A stretch of 64,000 nt of DNA from Trueperella pyogenes (GTDB lineage: Bacteria; Actinomycetota; Actinomycetes; Actinomycetales; Actinomycetaceae): NCBI RefSeq assembly GCF_001070855.1, contig NZ_JVLH01000013.1:62001-126000 (forward strand). The letters run 5' to 3'. The notes below the pieces were generated by a model, which worked only from the letters and a program-made list of their open reading frames with translations, ran no database searches and was not told the origin of the DNA. A program made the translations under genes and the position numbers. Positions 46,688-55,560 of the stretch are shown here, one piece after another; the first letter of the stretch is position 1, and each line of letters begins with the position of its first letter.

Positions 46688-46716
46688 AAGACCCCGAGGG
46701 AAACCCTCGGGGTCTT
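46688..46716 (-). terminator. Intrinsic terminator of rpsD
   Basis: A perfect 13-bp stem (46688-46700 with 46704-46716) with a 3-base loop is followed in the minus-strand RNA by GTTCTTTTT. It separates rpsD from alaS, whose promoter must lie within the next ~60 bases. Confidence 0.92.
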
Positions 46717-46727
46717 GGAAGACACAC

Positions 46728-47351
46728 TCAGCGCGAGTAGTGTTCGACGACCATCTGCACGTCGCAGGTGACGGGAACTTCAGCGCGCTTCGGGCGACGC
46801 ACCAGCGTTGCCTTCAGGCGAGCAATGTCAACGTCCAGGTAATCGGGAGTTGCGGGAAGAGCTTCCTGGTTGATGCCTTCAGCTGCAATCTCGAAGGGGA
46901 CGCTGGTCTGAGACTTCGGCTTGACCTGCAGGGTCTGTCCGGGCTTCACACGGAAGGAAGGACGATCGACGATCTTGCCGTCAACCATGATGTGACGGTG
47001 AACGACGAACTGACGTGCCTGCTGGATGGTGCGAGCAAAACCTGCACGCAGCACCAGAGCGTCAAGACGCATTTCAAGGAGCTCGACCAAGTTCTCACCG
47101 GTCAGGCCAGCAGTACGACGTGCTTCTTCGAAGACGTGACGCATCTGAGCCTCACGAATGCCGTACTGAGCGCGCAGACGCTGCTTCTCCTTCAGACGAA
47201 CAGCGTAGTCAGATTCCTGGCGGCGACGGGTACGACCGTGTTCGCCGGGACCATACGGACGCTTTTCGAAGTAACGAACAGCCTTCGGGGTGAGAGCAAA
47301 GCCCAGCGCGCGGGACTCGCGCACCTGCTTGCGTGAACGATTGTGAGCCAT
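46728..47351 (-). CDS. rpsD: 30S ribosomal protein S4
   Basis: Primary 16S rRNA-binding protein and 30S assembly initiator. The 207 residues start MAHNRSRKQVRESRALGFALTP and include KRPYGPGEHGRTRRR, LRAQYGIREAQMRHVF and the S4 RNA-binding motif (about 97-160; RLDALVLRAGFARTIQQARQ region, HIMVDGKIVDRPS). No N-terminal zinc-finger cysteines are present, so it is the zinc-free form. GGAAAGG lies seven bases before the ATG at 47351. The longer frame to 47405 would translate the leader hairpin. As often in actinobacteria the gene is separate from the alpha operon, next to rarA and alaS. Confidence 0.97.
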   Translation of the reverse strand: MAHNRSRKQVRESRALGFALTPKAVRYFEKRPYGPGEHGRTRRRQESDYAVRLKEKQRLRAQYGIREAQMRHVFEEARRTAGLTGENLVELLEMRLDALVLRAGFARTIQQARQFVVHRHIMVDGKIVDRPSFRVKPGQTLQVKPKSQTSVPFEIAAEGINQEALPATPDYLDVDIARLKATLVRRPKRAEVPVTCDVQMVVEHYSR

Positions 47352-47377
47352 TAAATGACCTTTCCTGTCTCTTATGT

Positions 47378-47436
47378 CGCATTCGCAAAACGAATGCGGG
47401 GTCAACTCCAGGCATAACGCCGTCGGCTAAGACCCC
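47378..47436 (-). promoter_or_regulatory. Structured leader of rpsD, possible S4 autoregulatory site
   Basis: Between rarA and rpsD the minus-strand RNA can form GGGGTC/GACCCC (47431-47436 with 47398-47403), with an inner GGC..GCC stem, followed directly by a perfect 8-bp hairpin CGCATTCG/CGAATGCG (47378-47385 with 47391-47398). The last pair is shared, so the two helices would stack or compete. The hairpin ends about 27 bases before the start codon. S4 represses its own message through leader RNA in other phyla, which makes this a plausible site; no match to a known S4 leader was tested. Confidence 0.4.
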
Positions 47437-47471
47437 AGGTACACGTTGCCCATTAAGGCAACCGGATCAGT

Positions 47472-48848
47472 TTAACGTACTTTAAGCAATTCGCGAAGCG
47501 CAGCTAAGCGTTTCGTGAGCATAGCCTCATTGCCATTCGTTGTCGGACGGTAGTAGGACGTCCCTCGAAGATCCTCAGGAAGATAGTGCTGAGCCGCGAC
47601 ATGATGAGGTGCATCGTGCGCATAAATATAGTCCACGCCGTGACCAAGAGCTTGAGCGCCACTGTAATGAGCGTCCCTGAGGTGCATAGGAACTGGCCCA
47701 CCTTTCCCTTGACGAATATCCCTGAGAGCTTCGTCAATAGCAAGGTAAGCGCGGTTAGACTTCGGGGCAGCTGCTACCGCAATTACGGCTTCACTGAGAA
47801 TAATTCGCGCCTCTGGCATTCCGACCATTGCAACCGCTTGCGCTGCAGAAACAGCTGTAGTGAGAACCTCGGGTGCCGCCATTCCGACATCTTCCGCGGC
47901 GCAGATCATGATGCGTCGTGCGATGAAACGCGGGTCTTCCCCAGCTTCAAGCATTCTCGCAAGGTAGTGGATAGCCGCATCAACATCAGATCCGCGCATC
48001 GACTTTATGAAAGCGCTTGCCACATCGTAGTGCTGATCTTGATCCCAACGCACTAAGGCCTGATTAGCAGCATTTTCAACGTCAGCGATTTCGATTTCCC
48101 GAGGCTCGCTCCCCTCTTCCGCCAGCTCGCCTTCTCCCCCGCGCTCAAGGCACGAGGCCGCTGCAGCCTCGAGAAGAGTCAGGGCCTTACGAGCATCTGC
48201 GCCTGCCAAGCGCAACAAAGCTGAGCGGGCATCTACAGACAGGGAAAAAAGAGATTTCAATCCCGATTCACTTGTCAAGGCACGATCAAGAAGAATGGAG
48301 AGATCTTCACTGCTTAACGCATGAAGAGTGAGAAGTAAGGAACGAGACAGAAGCGGAGAAATCACCGAAAAGGATGGGTTCTCTGTCGTTGCAGCTACTA
48401 GGGTTACCCAACGATTTTCGACAGCTGGAAGAAGAGCATCCTGCTGCGATTTTGAAAAACGGTGAACCTCATCAACAAAAAGGATCGTTTCCTCTCCTGT
48501 TGTTGTCAGGCCTCGTCGAGCCTGTGAGATCACATCGCGCAGATCTTTTACTCCGGAGGTAACTGCAGAAACCTCGCAGAACCTCCGGCCAGAAGCACGC
48601 GCAATCAGGTAGGCAAGAGTGGTCTTTCCGGTTCCCGGAGGCCCCCATAAAATCACAGAGCTTAAACCCGCAGGGGAATCAGTAGATGGGGTCAGAAGTC
48701 TACGCAGAGGTGATCCCGGCTTAAGAAGGTGCTGCTGGCCAACAATCTCATCAGCGCTTTGCGGACGCATCCGAACCGCAAGTGGCGCATGGTCGTCAAC
48801 TACCGGAGTCCCGAAATCTTCGATCCCCTGCGTATCAAAGAGATCCAT
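47472..48848 (-). CDS. rarA: RarA/MgsA, replication-associated AAA+ ATPase
   Basis: A clamp-loader-like AAA+ protein that acts at stalled replication forks. The ~458 residues show Walker A WGPPGTGKTTLAYLIA near 70, Walker B ILFVDEVHRF, sensor 1 TTENPSF, an arginine-finger region near LLSRSLLLTL and the C-terminal MgsA tetramerisation domain (ALVRWDQDQHYDVASAFIKSMRGSD, GVDYIYAHDAPHHVAAQHYLP). The start is the ATG at 48848, with GGGGAG five bases upstream. The L,D-transpeptidase gene ends 12 bases ahead, so the two may share a transcript. Confidence 0.96.
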   Translation of the reverse strand: MDLFDTQGIEDFGTPVVDDHAPLAVRMRPQSADEIVGQQHLLKPGSPLRRLLTPSTDSPAGLSSVILWGPPGTGKTTLAYLIARASGRRFCEVSAVTSGVKDLRDVISQARRGLTTTGEETILFVDEVHRFSKSQQDALLPAVENRWVTLVAATTENPSFSVISPLLSRSLLLTLHALSSEDLSILLDRALTSESGLKSLFSLSVDARSALLRLAGADARKALTLLEAAAASCLERGGEGELAEEGSEPREIEIADVENAANQALVRWDQDQHYDVASAFIKSMRGSDVDAAIHYLARMLEAGEDPRFIARRIMICAAEDVGMAAPEVLTTAVSAAQAVAMVGMPEARIILSEAVIAVAAAPKSNRAYLAIDEALRDIRQGKGGPVPMHLRDAHYSGAQALGHGVDYIYAHDAPHHVAAQHYLPEDLRGTSYYRPTTNGNEAMLTKRLAALRELLKVR

Positions 48849-48860
48849 TTTCACTCCCCT

Positions 48861-50279
48861 TTAGTAGTGGCTAATGACAACCGTCCCGTTATCCGCCCAA
48901 TCATAAATCCAGTGTGCGCCCTCAACCGGCATATTCACACACCCGTGAGAGCCACCGTAACCGGACCATCCGAAAGAGGAACGCCACGGTGCACCGTGGA
49001 GCGCATACCCCGCATAGAAATAGGTCACCCATGGAACGCCTTCTGTCCGGTAATTCGTACCATCTGCATTCTCACCCTCCATTGTCTGAGAGGCGTATTG
49101 CAAATAGACATGAAACTTACCGGTTACGGTTGGAGTATTAGGCGCACCCGGGACCATCGGGGTTGGACCATGAACTATTGTCCGACCTTCATACGCAGAA
49201 ACCGTGTTCTTTGCCAAGTCGATATCGATCCATTTTTCACCGGCCGACGCCTGATAAACATCATCACCGTAGCCGTCAGGGATATCTTGGCGATCATACT
49301 CAGGCTGAATCTTGTCGTAATCAAAGTCGCCCGAATAGGATTTCCCATTATTGAGGGCATCCTCAATTCCAGAAATTACAGACTGTGTATTGTTCGCGCG
49401 ATAACCAACCGTGCCAGCCTTGAGCACACCAACAACGTCACCGCGACTATTAACACCCTGAATTCCTTTTTCGGATTCAACATTCGTCGATTTTGCAAGA
49501 TCATTCACCCAAGCTGATAGTGCCTCTGAATCAAGCACAGCAGCACGATCACCCTCTGCGCTCACCTTGACCCATTTCATCTTGTCGGCCTTCGAGGCAG
49601 TGAAATCATCAATACCGTCAGTGATCGTAACGCTAGGAGCAATCAGTGATTGCGCTTGAGGGAGCGCTTCTTCAGCCCTCTGAGTATTAATCTTCGGTTC
49701 TTGGACCTCAACGGTGATAGTTCTTGGAGAAGAACCCAAATCTTGGGCGACTTCCTGTTGGACTTTCGCAAGATCAGCCGTATTCAACGCAATACCTTCA
49801 TGAGAGGGAACCACGGTGAAACCTGATCCATCTTCCTTAGGTGACAGAACTGCATCACTCACAGGGGTCCCAACGCGCTTGGTTAAAGAAGCCCCAAATC
49901 GAGAAAGTTGGGAGTTATCGAGTTGAACGACAGGGGTGATCGAGCGAGAGCGGAAGATCCCGACGAAGCGGGAGAGCATACCTGAGTTCTCCGAGAAAGC
50001 AGCATCGACTGTCGCGGGGATATCAACAGTGATCCCTAGGTCCTCCAAGGTGGCCTGCTGCGTCGTATCGCCCAACTGCAAAGTAACTTGAGCGGACTCG
50101 ACGCGTTGTTTCAGAGCCTGGTTGACCTGAGCTCGCGAGGACGAAGAGAAAGACTGACCTGCGATTGATGTGCGTGGAAGGGCATGCGCAGAATAAAACC
50201 AGCCTGAGAACACCAAACCGGCGCACAGCAGACCGCATAGACCAAGGAGTGTCCACACTTTGAGGGATAGCTTCTTCAT
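48861..50279 (-). CDS. L,D-transpeptidase (YkuD) with peptidoglycan-binding repeats
   Basis: 472 residues. A single N-terminal membrane helix (about 7-30) anchors an extracellular protein with two putative peptidoglycan-binding type-4 modules (about 60-330, containing LEDLGITVDI and ALSAWVNDLA) and a C-terminal YkuD domain (about 345-472). The catalytic cysteine is Cys447 in SHGCVNM, preceded by HGAPWRSSFG. Such enzymes make 3-3 peptide cross-links or attach proteins to the wall, and they are not targets of most penicillins. No close Shine-Dalgarno beyond GAGAGAG. It lies just upstream of rarA. Confidence 0.92.
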   Translation of the reverse strand: MKKLSLKVWTLLGLCGLLCAGLVFSGWFYSAHALPRTSIAGQSFSSSSRAQVNQALKQRVESAQVTLQLGDTTQQATLEDLGITVDIPATVDAAFSENSGMLSRFVGIFRSRSITPVVQLDNSQLSRFGASLTKRVGTPVSDAVLSPKEDGSGFTVVPSHEGIALNTADLAKVQQEVAQDLGSSPRTITVEVQEPKINTQRAEEALPQAQSLIAPSVTITDGIDDFTASKADKMKWVKVSAEGDRAAVLDSEALSAWVNDLAKSTNVESEKGIQGVNSRGDVVGVLKAGTVGYRANNTQSVISGIEDALNNGKSYSGDFDYDKIQPEYDRQDIPDGYGDDVYQASAGEKWIDIDLAKNTVSAYEGRTIVHGPTPMVPGAPNTPTVTGKFHVYLQYASQTMEGENADGTNYRTEGVPWVTYFYAGYALHGAPWRSSFGWSGYGGSHGCVNMPVEGAHWIYDWADNGTVVISHY

Positions 50280-50376
50280 AGCTCTCTCATGCTACCGGTT
50301 CTTCGAGCGGAAACACGGCGACAAAAGGGAAAAGAAAGGCAATAGAAGCGTGATGCTGCTTACGCAGTCTTGGAGG

Positions 50377-50994
50377 CTATTCCCATAGGCTTGTATCCCC
50401 CGCGCCGTGTCGAGCAACTCGTCCCACTCCATCCGTATAGTCGATAACCGATGTTGCTTCGTCTCCTCCTACTGGAGCCACAACAACCAAATCGACAAGT
50501 GAACCGATTTTGTCATCGACCTCGAAGCCATCACTCATGACCTGATCTTCACCGGGAAGGATAAGAGATGAGGCAACGAGGGGCTGCCCCAGCGCAGCAA
50601 GAAGAGACTGAACAACACGGTGATCAGGAATCCTCACCCCGATGGTGTGTTTCTTCTTATTCAGTGTCATTCTGGGAACTTCTTTTGTCCCAGGAAGGAT
50701 GAATGTATACGGACCAGGAGTTGTTGATTTCATTGCCCGGAATTGTGAATTGTCCATGATGACCAAATCACCCAGACGCGAGAAAGCGTCACATAGCAAC
50801 GAGTAATTGTGTTTGTCATCGAGTTTACGAATCTGCCGAATTCGATCAATTCCCGATTTGTTGCCCATAAGACAGGCAAGTGCGTAGCCAGAATCTGTGG
50901 GCAGCGCGATCAACCCACCTTCGCGAAGAACGCCAACAACGCGATCAAGAAGTCGTGTCTGTGGATTCACTGGATGAAGCTCGACATAGGACAT
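50377..50994 (-). CDS. Sua5/YciO/YrdC family protein (YciO-like)
   Basis: 205 residues with the RNA- and nucleotide-binding YrdC fold: LIALPTDSGYALACLMGN near 28-45, IRKLDDKHNYSLLC (the KR..KP-like motif of the family in YciO form), STTPGPYTFILPGT and VGVRIPDH-type VRIPDHRVVQSLL. YrdC/Sua5 makes threonylcarbamoyl-AMP for the t6A tRNA modification. The YciO subgroup, which this resembles, has an uncertain role and often coexists with a true TsaC. AGGAG six bases before the ATG. It lies 17 bases after the GH31 gene's stop and may be co-transcribed with it. Confidence 0.85.
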   Translation of the reverse strand: MSYVELHPVNPQTRLLDRVVGVLREGGLIALPTDSGYALACLMGNKSGIDRIRQIRKLDDKHNYSLLCDAFSRLGDLVIMDNSQFRAMKSTTPGPYTFILPGTKEVPRMTLNKKKHTIGVRIPDHRVVQSLLAALGQPLVASSLILPGEDQVMSDGFEVDDKIGSLVDLVVVAPVGGDEATSVIDYTDGVGRVARHGAGDTSLWE

Positions 50995-51011
50995 GATCTG
51001 CTCCTGATACT

Positions 51012-53387
51012 TTAGAGTTCTGATGCAATTGCGATTTGGAAGAGTGCCTCACGCAAATCTGGGGCAACATTAGAAGCACTTAGGGCAGCAAAGAAGGCAC
51101 CACGACCTTCATTCCACGCGCTGTCGAGACATGTGAGAGTCTCAACCTCACAACGCGCATGTGTCAAAATCCGACGAATCTGCTCTGAGCGTTTAAGCCC
51201 TTCACTCATCAACTTCGGTTCGAGGTCAAAACTGGCACCCGTGCACGTTTCGATAAAACCAAGGTCAGTCAATTGGCAATCAATGCCATACCCATAAGTA
51301 CGCACAAGGATCTTCCGTCGAGCAGGGATCGAATCAAGATCCCCATCGGCACCATGAATGGTGAGTCTATGGTGAGCGTCGTCCCATTCAAAGAGTGTAC
51401 GAACAAGAGAATTATCACTATCTTGGTCTTCAATCAGCTCATAGCTTGCATCCGCTCCAGAAACGAGCAGCAGCTCAATTTCCTCAGGATTACCGGTACC
51501 AACATTAGCTTGGCGCCCAAGCATTCCCAGTGTGCTTTCACCATCGGGAGCAGCCGCGCTTCCACAAAGCGGAATGATCGATCCGCTTCGCGCAAAGAGC
51601 GGGGTCCGCGAAAGCTCTGACCACAGTAAAAGCTTTCGATTACCTTGGTAGGCGATATTCGTCATGAGGTCAACCCACATACCCTCTGGTAGCCATGCTT
51701 CAGAGCGCCCCCGGCACGAGGCTTCAGAAAGCTGTTCAGTGACTGGAGCAGCGATCAGCTCGCGTCCAAAGCGGAAGCAATTGGGGACTTCCCAAGCCTG
51801 ATCGTGGCCGTCATGCTCCCAATACATCGGACGAATGAGTGGGAGAAGCTCATCACGACCGTGGAACTGTTCGGAGTGGAGATACCCAACCAGTCGGTGT
51901 CTCAAACGTAGGTATTCCTCTTGAATTGCACAATGAGGTTCTTCGAAAACCCATGGCTCCTTTCGCGTGAATGGATTATTCGATGAATGCAGGCGCATGA
52001 TTGGGCTAAATACACCACTTTGGATCCAACGGGTCTCCAATTCTGGATCACGTACGCCAAGCATGTGCCCACCGATATCATGGCTCCACCAGCCATAGCC
52101 GATATTTGAGGCGGTCGCAGTAAATTCAGGCTGGAACTTCAATGATTCCCAGGTAATGTAAGTGTCTCCCGAAAAACCCAGAGGGAAGCGCTGAGACCCC
52201 GGTCCACAATAGCGTGAAAGCGTAAGCCCTCGTCCATGTCGGTGAGCATTATCAAGATAGTGATAGTGGTTGAGAACCCACAAAGGATCCAGTCCAGGAA
52301 CGCTTGAATGCTCTCCTTGTTGCCAATCAACCCACCAGAAGTCGACCCCTTGATCTTCAAGTGGGTGCAGAATCTCTTCAAAATACGCCAACATAAAATC
52401 GGGATTCGCTGGTTCAAAGAGGATTGTCTTTTTAGTTCCAGGATCTACGCCCATTCTTTGAGCTAAGCGCTCGTACCCCTCTTCAAAGTAACGAATACCA
52501 TCAGCAGGGTGAAGATTGAGTGAGGTGTGAAGACCACGCTCATGCAGAGCATCAAGGAACTTTTGTGGATCTGGGAAAAGCTCAGGATCCCAGGTGTAGC
52601 CTGTCCATCCTGACCCAGCCCCCGAGGGAGGGGTGGTGACATGCCAATCCATATCGATGACAGCGACTGCAAGCGGAACATCGTGACGAGCAAATTCGCT
52701 CATCACTTCCAAATACTCCTCATCTGTGTAGCGGTGATATCTACTCCACCAATTTCCTAAGGCATAGCGGGGCAGAATCGCTTGAGGACCGCTTAAACGG
52801 TAGAAGGAACGCACGGCCTCGGGAAAATCTGGTCCGCAAGCGAAAACGTAAATGTCTAGGTGCTCCGGACGCGCTGCCAAGAAGACTCCATCGCTAGAGA
52901 CCGGGCAGGTGTCATCAATCAACGAGGTTATGCCACGGCCATCGACGACTCCTTTATCCAGTTCACAGCGTCCATCGACCGTGTCCAATGTTCTGGTCGT
53001 CCCACGCAGGTTTCTCCCTTGAATCCAGGGAAATTCTGCATCAGTCCCCCAACGCCAGGTTCCACCCCAGCTATCTTCTTCCCTTACTTGAGCCCACAAT
53101 CCATTGGAGCTGGGCTCCTTGCCGTCATAGTGGAAGGACATATGTGCAGTCTCAATAACTATGCCGCCGACTTCATCATGGTCGATGCGCAGATCCTTCA
53201 CAGGTAGGCACTTGCGCCATGCCATCATCTGTGTCGGTCCATCCAGGAATTCACCGCTCGGATCCCATTCAAGACGGATCACAGTATCTGAAAGAATTTC
53301 GATCCTCCACTGTGGGCCTTCAATCACTTGCTCGGCGGGAGGCGCCTGAATCGGTGAAGGTAGCAAATGGGGTGGAAGAAGCGCCAT
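51012..53387 (-). CDS. Glycoside hydrolase family 31 enzyme (alpha-glucosidase-type)
   Basis: A 791-residue cytoplasmic enzyme without a signal peptide. An N-terminal beta-sandwich (to about 200) precedes a TIM barrel with the GH31 nucleophile Asp in VDFWWVDWQQG and acid/base Asp in GFSGDTYITWESL. YGWWSHDIGGH and MRLHSSNN complete the subsite, and a C-terminal beta domain follows. The WQQG form differs from the WNDMNE of classical alpha-glucosidases and marks a separate subgroup. Substrate may be alpha-glucosides or alpha-galactosides from dietary or host glycans. The ATG at 53387 has GGAG nine bases upstream. No sugar transporter or regulator is adjacent. Confidence 0.9.
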   Translation of the reverse strand: MALLPPHLLPSPIQAPPAEQVIEGPQWRIEILSDTVIRLEWDPSGEFLDGPTQMMAWRKCLPVKDLRIDHDEVGGIVIETAHMSFHYDGKEPSSNGLWAQVREEDSWGGTWRWGTDAEFPWIQGRNLRGTTRTLDTVDGRCELDKGVVDGRGITSLIDDTCPVSSDGVFLAARPEHLDIYVFACGPDFPEAVRSFYRLSGPQAILPRYALGNWWSRYHRYTDEEYLEVMSEFARHDVPLAVAVIDMDWHVTTPPSGAGSGWTGYTWDPELFPDPQKFLDALHERGLHTSLNLHPADGIRYFEEGYERLAQRMGVDPGTKKTILFEPANPDFMLAYFEEILHPLEDQGVDFWWVDWQQGEHSSVPGLDPLWVLNHYHYLDNAHRHGRGLTLSRYCGPGSQRFPLGFSGDTYITWESLKFQPEFTATASNIGYGWWSHDIGGHMLGVRDPELETRWIQSGVFSPIMRLHSSNNPFTRKEPWVFEEPHCAIQEEYLRLRHRLVGYLHSEQFHGRDELLPLIRPMYWEHDGHDQAWEVPNCFRFGRELIAAPVTEQLSEASCRGRSEAWLPEGMWVDLMTNIAYQGNRKLLLWSELSRTPLFARSGSIIPLCGSAAAPDGESTLGMLGRQANVGTGNPEEIELLLVSGADASYELIEDQDSDNSLVRTLFEWDDAHHRLTIHGADGDLDSIPARRKILVRTYGYGIDCQLTDLGFIETCTGASFDLEPKLMSEGLKRSEQIRRILTHARCEVETLTCLDSAWNEGRGAFFAALSASNVAPDLREALFQIAIASEL

Positions 53388-53476
53388 CACGTATCACTCC
53401 TGAGGAATCGGCATTGAGCCCTGTTGACTACCAAGATTAGCCTCTCAATCCTCGATCTGCCTATTCACTGAGCAAT

Positions 53477-53518
53477 AATTTCCGGGGTGGTTGATGCGCA
53501 TCAACCACCCCGGAAATT
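53477..53518 (-). terminator. 42-bp perfect palindrome after aspS
   Basis: The two 21-base arms (53477-53497 and 53498-53518) are exactly complementary. In the RNA the centre opens into a small loop. AAATTT flanks the GC-rich core so that a T-rich end exists in both directions. It lies 25 bases after the aspS stop and 90 bases before the GH31 start, and should end aspS transcription. Confidence 0.8.
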
Positions 53519-53543
53519 TGCTAGAAATTAGCCGAAAAGACGT

Positions 53544-55352
53544 TTACTTTTCAGAGCTAGTCTCTAAGTCCTCTTCGCCGCGCTTCTTCGGCTTCGCATC
53601 CACGCCAGCCTCCTTGCGCTGTGCAGGAGTAATGGGTGCAGGAGCATCGGTCAGCGGATCGTATCCGCCACCCGACTTCGGGAAGGCGATGACGTCGCGA
53701 ATTGATTCAGACTTGGTGAGCAGCGAAACAATTCGGTCCCATCCGAAGGCGATGCCGCCGTGCGGAGGAGCTCCGAACTTGAAGGCATCAAGGAGGAATC
53801 CGAACTGCGTTTGGGCTTCTTCCTCGCCAATACCCATGACCTTGAAGACGCGATTTTGGACGTCACGTCGGTGAATACGGATGGAGCCACCGCCGATTTC
53901 ATTACCATTGCAGACAATGTCATAGGCGTAGGCCAAAGCATTCCCGGGATCCTGATCGAAAGTATCCAACCACTCAGGCTTTGGCGAGGTGAAGGCGTGG
54001 TGGACAGCAGTCCAAGCGCTGTGCCCAAGAGCAACGTCACCTTCGGCCTCGGCATCTCCGGTCGGCTTGAAAAGAGGAGCGTCGACAACCCATGTAAACG
54101 CCCACGCGTCGGGATCGATCAGGTTGCAGCGCTTACCGATCTCGAGGCGGGCGGCGCCAAGCAGCTCGCGCGAGGCGGTGGGCTTACCAGCAGCGAAGAA
54201 AATGCAGTCACCAGGCTTGGCGCCAGTGGCCTCGGCGAGGCCAGCGCGCTCAGCTTCAGTGATGTTCTTTGCAACCGGACCGCCAAGGGTGCCTTCCTCA
54301 TCAAGAGTGACGTAAGCAAGTCCCTTGGCCCCACGCGCCTTGGCCCATTCCTGCCACTTGTCGAAGGTGCGGCGAGGCTGAGAACCACCACCGGGCATCA
54401 CGACTGCACCAACATAGGGTGCCTGGAAGACTCGGAAAGTCGTGTCCTTGAAGTACTCGGTCAGATCAACAAGCTGGTATCCGAAACGAAGATCAGGCTT
54501 GTCAGAGCCGTATTTCTCCATCGCATCCTTGTAGGTCATGCGAGGAATCGGGGTCTGGAGATCGTAACCGATGAGGGCCCAGACATTCTTCAAAATCTCT
54601 TCTGCAACGGCAATGACGTCGTCCTGATCGACGAAGCTCATCTCAATATCAAGCTGTGTGAACTCCGGCTGACGATCTGCACGGAAGTCTTCATCACGAT
54701 AGCAGCGTGCAATCTGGAAGTAACGTTCCATTCCGGCAACCATCAGCATCTGCTTGAAAAGCTGCGGGGACTGCGGCAGCGCATACCAAGAACCGGGTGA
54801 CAGACGTGCAGGGACAATGAAGTCACGCGCACCTTCAGGGGTGGAACGTGTCAGCGTCGGGGTTTCAATTTCCACGAAATCGTGAGCGTAGAGAGTATCG
54901 CGAGCAGCACGCGAAACCTTCGAACGCAGGCGCAGCGCGTACTGCTCGGGTTCACGACGCAGATCAAGGTAACGGTACTTCAAACGCGTTTCTTCACCGA
55001 CGTTGCCTGAGTCTTCCGCGTTGGAGGACACCTGGAAAGGAAGCGGCGCAGAAGTATTGAGAATCTCAATATCGTCGCCCATGACTTCAATAGCACCCGT
55101 TGCGAGATTCGGGTTCTCGTTGCCTTCAGGACGAGCGCAAACCTCTCCGGTCACTTTCAAAACGAACTCGCTGCGCAATTCATGGGCAACGCGTTCATCT
55201 CGAACGACCACCTGCGCAATTCCCGAAGCATCACGGAGATCGATGAATGCAACACCACCGTGGTCACGACGTCGATCGACCCATCCGGTCAAGGTGACGG
55301 TTTGGCCGACAAGGTCAAGGCCAAGCGTTCCAATATTGTGAGTGCGAAGCAC
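53544..55352 (-). CDS. aspS: Aspartyl-tRNA synthetase
   Basis: Class IIb synthetase of 602 residues. An N-terminal OB anticodon-binding domain (about 1-110, [23 protein letters not shown]) precedes the catalytic core, with motif 2 ([20 protein letters not shown] segment) and motif 3 ([13 protein letters not shown]). A bacterial-type GAD insertion lies at about 300-420. The start is the GTG at 55352 ([11 protein letters not shown]), with GAAAGG eight bases upstream; the frame is open a further 28 codons without support. Whether the enzyme also charges tRNA-Asn (with GatCAB) cannot be told by eye. Confidence 0.97.
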   Translation of the reverse strand: MLRTHNIGTLGLDLVGQTVTLTGWVDRRRDHGGVAFIDLRDASGIAQVVVRDERVAHELRSEFVLKVTGEVCARPEGNENPNLATGAIEVMGDDIEILNTSAPLPFQVSSNAEDSGNVGEETRLKYRYLDLRREPEQYALRLRSKVSRAARDTLYAHDFVEIETPTLTRSTPEGARDFIVPARLSPGSWYALPQSPQLFKQMLMVAGMERYFQIARCYRDEDFRADRQPEFTQLDIEMSFVDQDDVIAVAEEILKNVWALIGYDLQTPIPRMTYKDAMEKYGSDKPDLRFGYQLVDLTEYFKDTTFRVFQAPYVGAVVMPGGGSQPRRTFDKWQEWAKARGAKGLAYVTLDEEGTLGGPVAKNITEAERAGLAEATGAKPGDCIFFAAGKPTASRELLGAARLEIGKRCNLIDPDAWAFTWVVDAPLFKPTGDAEAEGDVALGHSAWTAVHHAFTSPKPEWLDTFDQDPGNALAYAYDIVCNGNEIGGGSIRIHRRDVQNRVFKVMGIGEEEAQTQFGFLLDAFKFGAPPHGGIAFGWDRIVSLLTKSESIRDVIAFPKSGGGYDPLTDAPAPITPAQRKEAGVDAKPKKRGEEDLETSSEK

Positions 55353-55560
55353 TGGTTTTCCTTTCGTTGGTACCATCCGCGAGACGAGCGGCGGCACGGA
55401 CATAATACCCCCAATGCTCCCCCACTCCTCGATCAAGGAGTCGACACCCTGAGTTCATTCGTTTGTTTTCATTCAACAATAATCTGCAGTACCAACAATC
55501 GAGGCGCGCATTTTGTAGACGCTGGCCAAAGTCTCAGGTGAAATGTGCAAGGATAATGCC

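Noticed and set aside
53760-54800. 346-codon plus-strand open frame opposite aspS
   Set aside because: Same reason: shadow of a highly conserved synthetase gene.
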